Part shown: piece by piece, positions 36,701-49,300 of the stretch
How the letters are laid out: every line of letters begins with the position of its first letter
Position numbering within the stretch: position 1 is the stretch's first letter
Assembly (NCBI GenBank): GCA_028554755.1
Contig: JAPTOF010000021.1
Coordinates: 5,009,501 to 5,073,500, forward strand
DNA from: Cordia subcordata
Lineage: Eukaryota; Streptophyta; Magnoliopsida; Boraginales; Cordiaceae
Direction of reading: 5' to 3'
Length of the DNA: 64,000 nucleotides
Program-made: the position numbers and the translations under genes
The notes under the pieces: model-generated
What the model saw: the letters and a program-made list of their open reading frames with translations, nothing else
The model's database searches: none
Told to the model about the DNA's origin: nothing

Positions 36701-36924
36701 GGGCCTGTTTGGATTATTTTTTTTTTAAGAAAAAATATTTTTTTTAAAAAAATTACCTTAAATTTGTAATAATTATTAGATTTGACTTCTAAAAAAGTTA
36801 AAATTTTGAAAAAAATTTAAATATAATTTTTTTTAAAAGTTAAAAATTTTAACTTTTTAAAAAAATTATTTTTCAAAAGATATTAACAAAATCATTTTTC
36901 AAAAAACCCAATTCAATCGGCCCC
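36701..36924. mobile_element. Tourist-like MITE, 224 bp, just upstream of the D-LDH gene
   Basis: Left end GGGCCTGTTTGGATTAT; right end in reverse complement GGGGCCGATTGAATTGG, a diverged inverted repeat. TAA occurs on both sides (36698-36700, 36925-36927). The interior (TTAAATTTGTAATAATTATT, GACTTCTAAAAAAGTT, TTTTTCAAAA) matches the MITE at 12298-12526 along its length, so the two are one family. It ends 132 bp before the start codon of the D-LDH gene. Confidence 0.85.
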
Positions 36925-36927
36925 TAA

Positions 36928-37056
36928 ACAAACCCATTCCATAAACTCCATTCTCCAAGCGAAAGCCAAGAAAAAAGGGGAAAAGGAACCCCACCTCTGC
37001 ATATCTGCATACAACAATTCCCAACTTCTGCTTCTTTGTTCTTCTGTAGTTTAACC
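36928..37056 (+). promoter_or_regulatory. Presumed 5' leader and core promoter region of the D-LDH gene
   Basis: 129 bp between the MITE and the start codon, pyrimidine-rich near the end (CTTCTGCTTCTTTGTTCTTC), as plant 5' leaders often are. No TATA box is seen in it; AT-rich words lie in the MITE upstream. The transcription start is not determinable here. Confidence 0.4.
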
Positions 37057-37322
37057 ATGTCAGCAGCATCATGGTTCTCTCGATTGCGTTCTTCATCTTC
37101 ACCTCTTTATCATAAGCTTCAGAGGTCACTCCTCTGCAAGAACAATAGGCATTTATCAAGCCACATAGTTACAGAAACTGTGAGTATAAACAAGGCTCAA
37201 AGCCCTTCGTTTTATTCATGGATAAGCTCTTTGCTGCCCATTGCATTGGCGGTCTCTGCTGGCTCACTTGCTTACTTATCTCACAACAACCCAGCATTCT
37301 GTGATGCCGATCTTGATCGGAG
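37057..37322 (+). CDS. DLD: D-LDH exon 1
   Basis: Residues 1-88 plus two bases: mitochondrial presequence ([15 protein letters not shown]) and hydrophobic segment [16 protein letters not shown]. The start is the first ATG giving a presequence-like N-terminus; an upstream in-frame ATG at 37036 would add seven residues (MFFCSLT). Confidence 0.92.
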
Positions 37323-40300
37323 GTGTTAATTGCATTCACTTTCTTGAAACTTTTCTGCTCTTCTGATTAAAGTTGATGAAGGGGAGCTTGAAGGGGAACT
37401 TGCTTCTATAGTAAGGTTATTGCCATATGTGTGTGTCTCGCCCCCGCCCCTGCCCCCGAGCCTAGGCCTCTAGTCTCGGGACTGTGTCTGAGACTGGCCG
37501 AGACTGATGTTGTAGACATAATTAATTACCACACAAACTGATGCCGGGCATTACAGTGTGAGAGGTCACAGCCTTAGTGTAATAGCGTGTTACGCAAGAG
37601 GCTGCAAGCATAAACACTAGATTGCCCCTTTTAATTGAAGTTCGTGGATTGAAAATGGTGTAAGAATTTGTAACTACTTTCCATGGTACTTGTACATGTT
37701 GACATCATTAGAGAACCAAGTAATTACGGATTGAACATATTCTTTACGGAATAAATATGGGAGAAGATGTTATAGAACTTGTTGTGGTAGGAATCTTTGG
37801 TTGGTTTTCTGAATTTGTGTTTCAGGTCAGGAGTAATCGCATGAAATTATGAAATGAATATTTACTTTTTACAGTACCAATCGTGCAAGGATGTTACAGA
37901 ATTTGTTAAAAGTGGAATCATTTGTGGGCTTTGTTTGAAAATTTTGCAACTGGATGTTTGGCCCGGATTTTGAATGTGAAAGTACATTTACATTTTTGAA
38001 AATGTGGAACTATCGGCAAATGTAATGTATTTGGATGGCTTAAGGTCTTGAAAGTTGGGATCTTTGTTGCTTAAAATTATTAAAATAGACATTTGGTTAG
38101 ATATTTGAACTGGAAAGAAGCATTAACTTTTTTAACTGATGGCATTCTTGTAAACGTAATCGGTGGGGTGCTCTGAAACTTGAAAAAGGTGGCTCTTTGT
38201 AGAAAATGATTTAAATGGATGTTTAATCTGATTCGGGATTCATAAGTGTCAAATACATGAAATGATATGTTTTAGTAAGATATGAATTATGATTCTTCTT
38301 TTTTTTTTTTTTTGATGGTTTTTAAGGAGTGTGAGCTTCGGGGGCAAGGGAAGCACTGATTATGTGGTGAAAGGTTCTCATAGGAGAGTTCCACCGGAGC
38401 TTATTAATGAATTGAAGACCATATGTCAGGTAGCATGTTTGTGATCTCCAGATTTAGTGAGCTACTAATCTACTATTTTGCTTTTGTTGTCATAGTACTT
38501 TCTCCTTGTTGAAGAATATTTTAGTTATTAATGTATTTCATTATCTTATGGTATTGAATTAGGCAATAGTATAAATTAGATAATTAGTCAAATTAGTTTC
38601 CTTGTTATTCTAGTTTCCTTAGAATTCTAGATACCTTATTAGTTTAGCTTCTAGTCTTGCTCACCAAGTTATCATGCCTATAAACAGGCTCTTCTATTGT
38701 ATTCATGAAAGATAAACAATTCACAATGTAGTCTTTATGAGTATTTCGCTTCTTGAGCCACCATTGGTGGTGGCTCTAACCATCTTCAACACTTTCATAT
38801 TTTCTCTCCATATTTTATATTTTATATATTTTCCACACTCCTTTACATTTGATATTTCTGGTGCCTTTTCTATGTGCCATTTGAATGGTCTATAATCAGT
38901 CGGAGGTATAATTCACTATTGTGTGAGTTAGCGAGGATGTTGGGGAACAGATTGTTTGACATGAATTTTGATAATCTTCATCGTACAGGACAATATGACA
39001 GTGGATTATGAAGAAAGACAATTCCATGGAACGCCACAGAATAGCTTTCACAAAGCAGTGAATGTGCCTGATGTTGTAGTTTTTCCCCGGTAAGATTTGT
39101 TCTTTTAAGCCTTGAAACTACCTCTCCCATCTTACCTTTGTTGGTTCTCTTTTTCTTTGTTGTCCAATAAACATATTAAAATGTTTATAATAGTCTTTGT
39201 CGCTTACTGAAGTTTAAAAGAGAATAAAAGGTCAGCACCCATGCTAGCTTGTGACACAAACTGACAAACTATATGTGCTCTTTTAATCTTAAAAGGTGGA
39301 AATAATAACATGTTGCACTCCGTGTATTACTTGCCACCCGCTCATATTACTTTTTAAGTTTTGTACATGCCACTGAATTTCATTTTTCCTATTGCTTAGG
39401 CCAGGCATTTGTAGAATTTTAAGATGCTAGGCATCAAATCATATCTTATGAAAATGCAGCTATTAGTGAGCTTTAAATGTCCTTGAACTATTAAAAAATG
39501 AAAAAAGTACTTTTGGTACCCAGCTCCCTTTTGCTCTGAGAGTGGTGGAAAAGAGAGGGAGAGAAAGAGAGGATGGTATAGCGTGTCTGTGGTGACAGGG
39601 AAGGCAGTGGTGATAGTTGAATCAACTGAAACTACTACTGTAAGAAGAAAGACAGGGAAGAATTAGAGAAACAGATTTGGCATTTCATTAAACATGGCAG
39701 CTATATCTATAGCTTCTCTAACTAACTCACACGCTATATCCTGATCATGTGTGCTATGGCTAACTATACGAGTCATGACTAACTTTGTGTATCTCTAACT
39801 AATTGCATGTAATTAATTCAATTATGCAAATGTCTATTGTTATTCTGCACTTGTGTTTTTACAAGATTCTAGAAGCTACTTTTTGAGATTTGGGGTTTCC
39901 CAACTGCATTGTTTCTGTTTTTCCTATGTATGTTATCATACTGGTTTCCACAGCTAACTTTTCTCTCTTTCTTTTACTTGTGGACATTGAATATTATTGA
40001 TTCGGATACTTCTTAACTTCCTCTGCCCGATGAAGATCTGAAGAGGAAGTGTCTGAGATTGTCAAATCTTGCAATAAGCATAAGGTTTGATTTCTTCTTT
40101 CTTATGGTTGCTAAATCCACATGCTACCTATTTTATCTTATAGGCTTCCTTTTGGTTACTGATTTGGCAGTATGAATGAATTAAGTCTGATTTGGCAGTA
40201 TGAATGAATTAAGTCTTCCCTTCTTCTTAACCAAGTAAACTATCACAATTAAAGACTCTACAAGAGAACCAAAAACTGAGATTTGAATAGGAATAAAAAG

Positions 40301-43300
40301 TCAAAAGCAAACAATTTAGGCCTTTATAAGTGAGTCCTATGAGGGCCCTATCCTTTGCTCATCTTATGATGTCTATTCATTGGGTTTGATATGTTTCATG
40401 CAGGTTCCAATAGTGCCTTATGGTGGAGCTACATCAATTGAGGGTCACACTTTGTCTCCTAGTGGTGGTGTTTGCATTGACATGACACTGATGAAAGTAC
40501 AAATCATATCTCAAGAATTCATGCGATCTTTCTAATGTCAAATTTCTGAATGTTGATAAAGTCCTCTCTCTCTCTATCTTCACCCCCCTTCCACCCCCCC
40601 CCCCCCAACACCCCCCCACTCCTTTTCTCTGGATTCTGGAGTCTGATTTAAGATGTACATGACTTGGTCAGTATGTCCATTCGATAAGCAGAAAAATTTT
40701 AGTTACTATTGTTAGATATAAACAATTTTAGTCATATGTGGTCAATTATAAGTTCTGATTTCTGGTTTGTTTCTGTGGTGGTTATTTGAAACTACCAAAT
40801 AAATCTTTCATGTAATTGTTTGTTGTAAAAAGTGGTACTGAATTTGTTGTTGTTGTTGTTGAATCAATGCAGACGTAGTCCCTTGTTGCATCCGGTCATA
40901 CCATGGTCTGCATTGGCAGTGTGATATTGATGTGTTGCTTGCCTTGGGGATTATTAGCAGTGACAGCCCCATTATTTTGTGTTCCTCCAAGTTTCTGATT
41001 CTGTGATGCTTCTTAACTACATTCATCAATAATTCCATATTCTGACATGCTAACCCAAAGAGTAATATATCATATATTTGATTTCTTGAAATATTTTACA
41101 TTACCAAGGATGGACAAGCCAATCTTTTATACATTTAAGAGTTCATTTACTCAGTAAATCTTTAACAGATGTGGATAAAAGAGACCCAGTTTGTAAATAT
41201 ACCATCACTGTAAAGTAATGGGAGTAAGGTTAGGAATAACACATGCATATTGGATGAGTTTTACATTGCTCAATAAGGACTTTTTTGGTGCCTCCTGGTG
41301 GAGTTTATTGTTGAACTTGGCCATTTTTGCAGGCTTTGTGGCATTAGGTTGGCCTTTCTTCTGTGCGGTAGACCTTTTGGATTGTACTGTTATATGCTTT
41401 TCTGTCTTCCCTCATCTATCCTTTTGTAGAGTTTATATCCTTTTTCCTTGAATCTTTACATGTCCTCTGTTTAAATAATTTAGTTTCTTTGCTTTGAAAC
41501 TTGTTCAAGTATTGAATGGCAATTGTAGTTTCTTTGTTTCAGAATAGCATCAAGTTTGTACTTGTGGATGATATCTCATGAATTACAACTATATCTCAAA
41601 TGAGAATTTGAAGTTACAAATGTTTCTAACGCCATCTCCAACTATCTTAATTGTAGCGTGTGAAAACATTACATATTGAAGACATGGATGTTGTTGTTGA
41701 ACCTGGGATTGGATGGATGGAGCTTAATGACTATCTGGAGCCTTATGGTCTATTCTTTCCTCTTGATCCTGGTTGGTTATAATTATTGTTTTCAGTTCAT
41801 GATCTATTTTCCTTTTGGTGATAAAACTTCATTTAGTTTGGTAATTGTGTTTTGATGATACTTTGATCGTTGTAGTAGAAAATCCTGAGACAAATTAATG
41901 CAAATGTTCAGATATTCAGCTGCTCCATGCTTGGGATTTCAGTATGCTGAAAGAAGGAAAATGTGCTCAAGTGTTCAGACTTAGAAGTCTAAGAGCAAAA
42001 GGACAGTTGATTGCCTCGAGCAAGAATGAGAGCAAGTGAATATGAGTGTTATTCTTCAGTTTTTCATAGTAAAACATAGGCATGTATAGACTTGCATATA
42101 CCCAGTTAGATCTTTATCAGCAGGGAATGAGCATCTACCAAATCTGATATCCCATTGAGTTGTTTAGTCAGGAAGAATTTATTGGATTTTAGTAGGTTTC
42201 TTTGATATGTGGCTATAAACTTGAGGTCTCAATGAAGCTTTGCTATTCTTCTTTGGTTATTAGTTTGAAATATAAAGTACAATATTGTTTTGAGTTCAGG
42301 AGTAGCTTTTCAGGATACTTCTAGGGTTGATCAATGAGATTCGTGAGGAATTGAAGAGTTGCAGTTTCTAAAGCACTCTTAAAGTTACAATGTCGATGAG
42401 ATTGATCCAATATCAACACTGCTTCTTGGACAAACTTCTGAACACCCAAAACTCTTGATGTAATTTATAGCTTGTCCATAAGATGTGCCTCATCCTGACA
42501 CTAGTTTAGTACCTTCATGTACTTCAAAATTTTGGTTTTAATCATCATCTGAAACTCCTTTGTTATTCTTGGATTAGTGAGGACCAATTTATGCCCATAC
42601 ACTTGTTTGGAAACTTTTTTCTTTTTCTCATTTTTTTTCCCCTTCTTTTTTTCTAATTGATGTTGTCAGGAGAATTGACGTATCACTGACTTCTTGCATT
42701 AATGAACTGTGTAAATTGTCAGGTCCTGGAGCCACCATAGGAGGGATGTGTGCTACACGTTGCTCAGGTTCTTTGGCTGTGAGGTAACTGCTGCACTGAA
42801 TTTCCAGAAGTTGAAATGCCATTTACTTTTATCATTGCATTTGCAAGCTGCTGGAAATGTACAATCTAATCTATTCTAAATATGTGTTATCTTTTTAACT
42901 TGTTGCTGCTGCTCCTTTACTGGCCAAAATTTGCTGCCTTAACATTCCGACCTAGTTGAACTTGATTTAGCATCTGGCTATTTAACTTTGTCGAAAGAAA
43001 AGGAGAGACATAAAGGCTAATAATATATTGTATTGCATTAAACTAATATAAAGAGCCCTTTATATAGGTTTAAGTACAATAAAAAATAACTTGTTTTCCT
43101 GATGTGAGACAAACACTATTACTACTTCAACTCTCCCCCTCAAGCTGGAGCATATATATCATATGTGTCCAGCTTGTTGCAAATATACTCAACTCTAGGA
43201 CCTCTCAAAGATTTAGTAAAAGGGTCAGCCAACTACTCATTTGAACTAACGTGTGAAGTGACAATCTCTTTGGCCAACACCTTACTCCTGATAAAATGAC

Positions 43301-46300
43301 AATCAATCTCAATGTGCTTAGTACGCTCATGAAACTTAGGATTCGAGGCAATATGCATTGCTGCTTGATTATCACAGACTAGCTTCATAGGTTGAGAACA
43401 ATCCACTCCAATCTCCACGAGCAAATGCTTTACCCATATTAGTTCACACGTGGTTAATCCCATAGTTCGATATTCAGATTCAGCACTAGAGCGAGCCACA
43501 ACTGCTTGTTTCTTGCTTTTCCATGATATGACGTTGCCTCCAATAAAAATACAATATCCAGAAGTGGACTGTCTATCAATCGGACAACCTGCCTAATTTG
43601 TATCAGAATATCCAACAATATGCACATGATCAAGATTTTTGTACAATATTCCTTTTCCTGGTGCACTTTTGAGTTAACAGAGGATATGAATAACCGCATC
43701 TCAGTGGCTTTGTTGCGGTGAGTTGAGAAATTGACTAACTACACTCGCGGCAAAGGAAATGTCTGGGCGAGTCACTGTAAGATAGTTCAATTTTCCAACT
43801 AATCTCCTATATCTCCTTGGGTCTTGTATAAGCTCCCCTCATTAGGTACCAATTTCACATTCGGGTCCATCGGTACATATGTTAGGAAATAAAGATACCC
43901 TCATCATAACGTGCAACCTCGATACCTAGAAAATAGTACAACTCCCCCAAATCTTCAATCTAAAAATGCCTTCAAATCCGCTATACCTACCACATTGTCT
44001 CCAGTAATGATAATATCATCAACATACACAATTAATAAGAGTCGTTTACCAGAAGACGAGTGTTGATAAAACATTGAATGATCAACACCACATCTTGCCA
44101 ACCCGAATTCAAGTACCGCTTCACTAAAACGACTGAACCATGCCCGAGGTGACTTCGTCAACCCGTACAAGGATTTCTTCAAATGACACACCTTATAAGA
44201 TTGCCCCCGAGCAATAAAACTTGGTGGCTGCTCCACATATACTTCTTCTTCAAGGGTCCCAGTGAGAATGCATTTTTGATATCAAGTTGATAAAGATGCC
44301 ACTGGAACATAGCTGCAAGAGTAAGAAAAATGCGAACAGAGGACATTTTAATGATAGAAGAGAAAGTATCGTCGTAATCAATGCCATAAACTTGGGTATA
44401 TCCTTCCGTAACCAAGCTGGCTTTTAGTCGATTAACCGTACCATCTATAGAGCATTTCACTATATAAACCCAGTGACAACCAATGGCAGATTTGCCATCT
44501 GGAAGGTCAACCAAGTCCTAAGTACCATTAGACTGTAGAGCAGACATTTCTTCCTTCATTGCCTTATGCCAACCCGGATGTGCAAGAGTTTTAGGGACAT
44601 TAGAAGAGACAGAGACAGAAGAGAGAGAAGCAACAAAGGATAGATATGACAAGGACAAGGCATGATAAGACACAAAGTGAGAAATGGGATGTTTAGTAGT
44701 ACAAGAATGAATACCTTTCCTGAGAGCAATGGGAATATCTAAATCAGAAGGCTTAGGGATTATTCTAGGATCTAAAGGAGGCGAGGTGGAATGCACATGG
44801 ACCTCAGTCAATGGCGGCGAGCAATGTCGTCATTGATATGTCTGCAAATCCAATCGATTCAAACGAGACAAGTTAGGGGAGGGGGGAACTTCAGTATGGG
44901 GGATAACAGGAATAGGAGGAGGACTAAATAAAGGAACTGAGAGTGGTGATTGGTGGTGGCTAGAATGGTGTTTGGTGGTGGCTAGGATTTATATATATGT
45001 ATGTATACATATATTATATTCTTTTCTTTTTTGGAATGAATGTAAACCTACACCTAATGCCTCCCCCTGACTCTAGATACCATGTTGAAAGAAAAGGAGA
45101 GACATAAAGGCTAATAATATATTGTATTGCATTAAACTAATATAAAGAACCCTTTATGTAGGGTTAAGTACAATAAATAATAACTTGTTTTCCCAATGTG
45201 GGACAAACCCTATTACTACTTCAACAATCTTGAACAAGTATGCCCACTGCATCTTTTCTTACTTGACAAGTTAGTATAATGCTAGCACATTTTTGTTGGC
45301 TGATGACAAGGCTAAAGTAATTTTTTGCCTGCTTACATGTGAAAGATCATATTAGTTCCTCCCGTCGAGCATATGTTCCTTGTATACTATACATACACTA
45401 GTTTAGTTTAGATCATTAAATGAAGTTTGCTTGTGTGGAAAATCTAAGTTGTCATCTATTGCTTGTAGTGCTTCTGGGGTTTTCTTCTGCGTTCTAATAT
45501 TGTGTCAGACAATTGTGAGGTTCTAATTTGGATAATTGATTGATTGTGCTTCAAAGTCATTCATCTTAATAGAAAATAAGCAGTATACAACCAAAGTTTT
45601 GAAGAGAAAACAATTCCTGAATTTGAGATTCTGGATGGAGCTATTTGTAGTCAACTTTGGTATGGTTTGGAAAGAGATGTTAGAGGCTATGATTTTAGGA
45701 TAGCCTAAAATAGGATAATTTTGTACTTGCTAAGATCTTTGCCACTCTTGTCCAGTCCATGCGGATATTTCTCTCCAAATTTCATTGCTGGATGGTCACA
45801 TTTCAGATATTGTCATTAGTGTTCACCCTTGAAGATGGTCATAGAGCTCGCACGTTGACACTAGAGGTTGCTTTGATTTGTACCTTAAATTAAAGTCAAA
45901 CATATGTAAATACCATTAATCTATTATATACTAGTTTTTTCTATTTTTATTTTTATTTTTGTATCAAATTATATGATAGAGTTGGAAATAATACTACAGT
46001 AGCTACAAGCCTACAAGGGAAGAAAATAATATAAAGCTTTGAATAGAAGAAAATAATATAAAGTTTTGACCAACAACTACAATAGCATTGACTCCTCTAT
46101 ATTTGTACAAGAAGAATAACCATATAATAGGACCTTTCCTTTTTGATACTCTTTTTGTACTTCTAGGAAGAATAAAGTTAATTATTGTGTGCCTATTGTT
46201 AAGTTACCACCTCATCTAAAAGTTTAAGCTTGTAGAGAGAATATTGGTTTCTTTATTTATTGTGTTAATACGCCCCCTCACGTGTAGCGTAATTTGTTTA

Positions 46301-49300
46301 GAGCTTGCACGTGGACAGTTTTAATGTTTTTAAATGGGTGCGGTGAGTTTTGAACCTATGCCGTTTGACTTCCAGGCTCTGATACCATGTTAAGTTACCA
46401 CCTCATCTAAAAGCTTAAGCTTGTAGAGAGAATATTAGTTTCTTTATTTATTGTGTTAATACCTATTAATATAATTTTCTTCTGTTTTCTATTGTTCCTT
46501 GCTTACTTGCCTCATTTCTCTCTCTTTGCCCCCTGTAGTCTTGTAATGTTTCTATGTTGACCCTCACTTTTTCCTGTGAGTTATTGGACCAAATCTCTTG
46601 ATCTATCGATTGCTGCAAGGGAGTCTTTTGAAAGTGGGGGGTGTTCTCACACACACAAACACACACACAGAGCATGACTATATCATAGCTGCTTTTGGTT
46701 ATAGATTTTGAACCATCTAGCTATCAGGTCGCATGTCGTAATTCGCGATACATTTTGCATACTGGGATGCCGCTGTTAAGAATGATGAAGTTCCATCTTA
46801 AGACCAATGGTGCCAAGTGGAGTAGCCCAGGTCTCCAGGATCTTATATGTTGAACTTGAATTTAGTGATTTTTCCATTTACGAGGAATATAAATTTCAAT
46901 AGCTTCCTTATGTGTCACTTAAGGAGAACCAAGAAACAAGAGCTCAGCAAAGTAGCAGGATGGGTCACACGTGGACGATGTGAAACAACGTGATGAACTA
47001 GTTTAGTCATATGTGTATGGATGCACGATGGTGCAATTGAGAGATTTAATAATTGGGCCAAGGGTCCAACTTTACCATGCTATATGAGGTTTTATCTTAA
47101 AACCAATCAGTGTTAAGTGGAGTAGTCCAAAGTTTTATATGTTGAACTTAGAATTTGTGATTTTTTCATGTGGAGAAATGCGTGTGTCAACTTTTGTGAT
47201 TCAAGTTCCAATTTGCTAAAGTTGGCTACCCCAATATACAAAATCAGAAAAGTAACGAAAAAGAATAGAGAACTTAAGTTTTTATAAGGTATGGATGCGA
47301 GAAGTAGAACATTGCATAAAGTTGATATGCACAGAATGAAGGATATAAATATTTTCAGTTTGCTTTTATGTCTTGTGCTTGATATACAATATCATAAAAT
47401 TGTTTTAGCCGTTGAATTTGGATTTGGACCTTCGACTAAGCTTTGTAGCAAATTGAGTTCAATAACTAGTAAACCAAAAATGTCATTGCGCTATACATAA
47501 CCTTTGGTAAATGAGTCTAATAATTATGTTGAAATTGAGAAAACAAGGTACAGGTTTTTGTACTTTTCACAAAACTTAGCCTCATATATTTATATTGCTA
47601 TAAAGGTAAATAAATAAAGTCTTTCTTCCAATGTGGGAGAGGGCCAGTACAAATGGAGCTACTATATTCAACACTCTCTCTTGAGATGTAGCATATATAT
47701 CATAGGTAGCCAACTTGTTGCAAATATACTAAATTTGGCCATCACTAAATGATTTTGTAAATAACTCAACTAACTGATTATTAGAGTTAACATAGGAAGT
47801 AACAATCTCTTTTGATGATAGCATTTCTATCACAAAGTGACAATCAATCTCTACATGTTTGGACCAGAACTATTGGAACCAATTATTGTGAGAAGATTCT
47901 TGATCCATATTAGCCCACAAGTAGCAAGTTCCATAGCTTAATACTCTGATTTTGTACTCGAGCATTCAATAACATCTTGCTTCTTATTTATTTATTTATT
48001 TTCCATGAGACCAGACACCAATGAACACATTACTCGGATATCGATCTCCTATCAAAAAGACTCCTTGTCCGATCCGCATTTGAGTACCTAGTAATCTCCA
48101 TGTGTCTTCTATGACTATGAAGTAACCCTTTTTCAGGGAAGCCTTTAATGTACCTAAAAATTTGAAGAACTGCATCTTAGTATCTTGTTTGTGGAGCATT
48201 TAGAATTGACTTACAACACTAACGACAAATGAGATATTTGGTCAAGTCACAGTAAGATAATTAAGTTTTCCTACCAATCTTCTGTATCTTCCTAGATTTG
48301 ATCTCAACTCCTATTCTTCTGGCAGAAGTTTCGTATTTGGATCCGTCAGTGAATCATAAGGTTGCACACCAAGCAATCCTGTTTCACTCAACATGGCTAA
48401 AGCATACTTTTGTTAAGATATGAATGCCCCTTGTTCTGATTTTACCGCCTTGATGCCTAAGAGATAATGTAATTCCCCCAAATGTTTGGTTTGGAATTTT
48501 TGATGAAGAAATGCCTTTAGGTCATTTATGCCTGTTGTGTCATTACCAGTTATCACAATATCATTAACATACAAATTAGTAGAAGTCGTGTTTTATCAAA
48601 ACATCAGTAGAAAACAAAACGATCAATGCCACAACATGTCAGGCCAAATTCAAGAACCATCATATTGAAACACACAAACCAAGCTTGAAGAGATTGCTTG
48701 AGGCCATAGAGAGCCCTCTTTAGGCGACACACCTTTTGAGACTCTCCCGAGCAACAAACCGTGGAGGTTGCTCCATTTATGCCTCTTCATCAAGATTACC
48801 TTTAAGAAAAGCATTTTAATATCAAGTTGTTGTAGGGTCCAATTTTGTATAATGACAAAAAGAAATGCTGGCAACCATGATAGGTAACGCTGAAAGTCAA
48901 CTGAGTCACCAGTGACAGTACATGGAGCCACACGCTGATGGATGGTGGCTCGTGTGGTCACGTGCATGACTGTTGTTGGGTATGGTCTAGTCCTAGTCAG
49001 ATTTCTTTGTAGATCATGGACATGGTGGGTGTTCTAAGTAGAGGCTTCGGTTGGCGCAAATCTGAAAATTAGTTAGACACTAATAGTTGTTGGGTTGCTG
49101 CCGGCAGCGGTGGATGATTGGTGGTAGTGGGGTGGTTGATGACCCTTGGGGAAGGTGACTGTATGATCACCGTTGATGGTTGGTTGATGGAAAGGAGTTT
49201 TGTAAGAATAAGGTTGTGGTTTTGAGAATATATATATCTTGATTTTTTTGAAAGGATGGAAAAAAAGAGGAAAAAGGGTTAGGAAATGGTGGGTTTAATT

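Larger units (their letters stand above)
42989..45226 (-). mobile_element. Copia-B: internally deleted Ty1/copia in D-LDH intron 7
   Basis: Two LTRs, 42989-43132 and 45084-45226, read TGT(C/T)GAAAGAAAAGG at the left. The right copy ends TTCAACA and the left one TTCAACT. Flanks AACTT (42984-42988) and ATCTT (45227-45231) form a duplication with one difference. On the minus strand the primer-binding site GGTATCTAGAGTC lies just inside the right LTR, and the polypurine tract (TTGAGGGGGAG) just inside the left one. Only 2.2 kb long: gag, protease and integrase are deleted while RT and RNase H remain. Same family as copia-A. Confidence 0.93.

Noticed and set aside
37036..37056. Upstream in-frame ATG of the D-LDH gene (seven extra residues)
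   Set aside because: The downstream ATG at 37057 gives the typical [15 protein letters not shown] presequence; the upstream one cannot be excluded without transcript data.
37440..37520. GC-rich block in D-LDH intron 1 (CCCCCGCCCCTGCCCCCGAG)
   Set aside because: Considered as an extra exon or a CpG island, but no open frame continues the protein and exons 1 and 2 already join in phase.
39500..39900. Possible LTR in D-LDH intron 3 (purine-rich GAGAGGGAGAGAAAGAGAGG region)
   Set aside because: No TG...CA inverted ends, primer-binding site or target duplication found.
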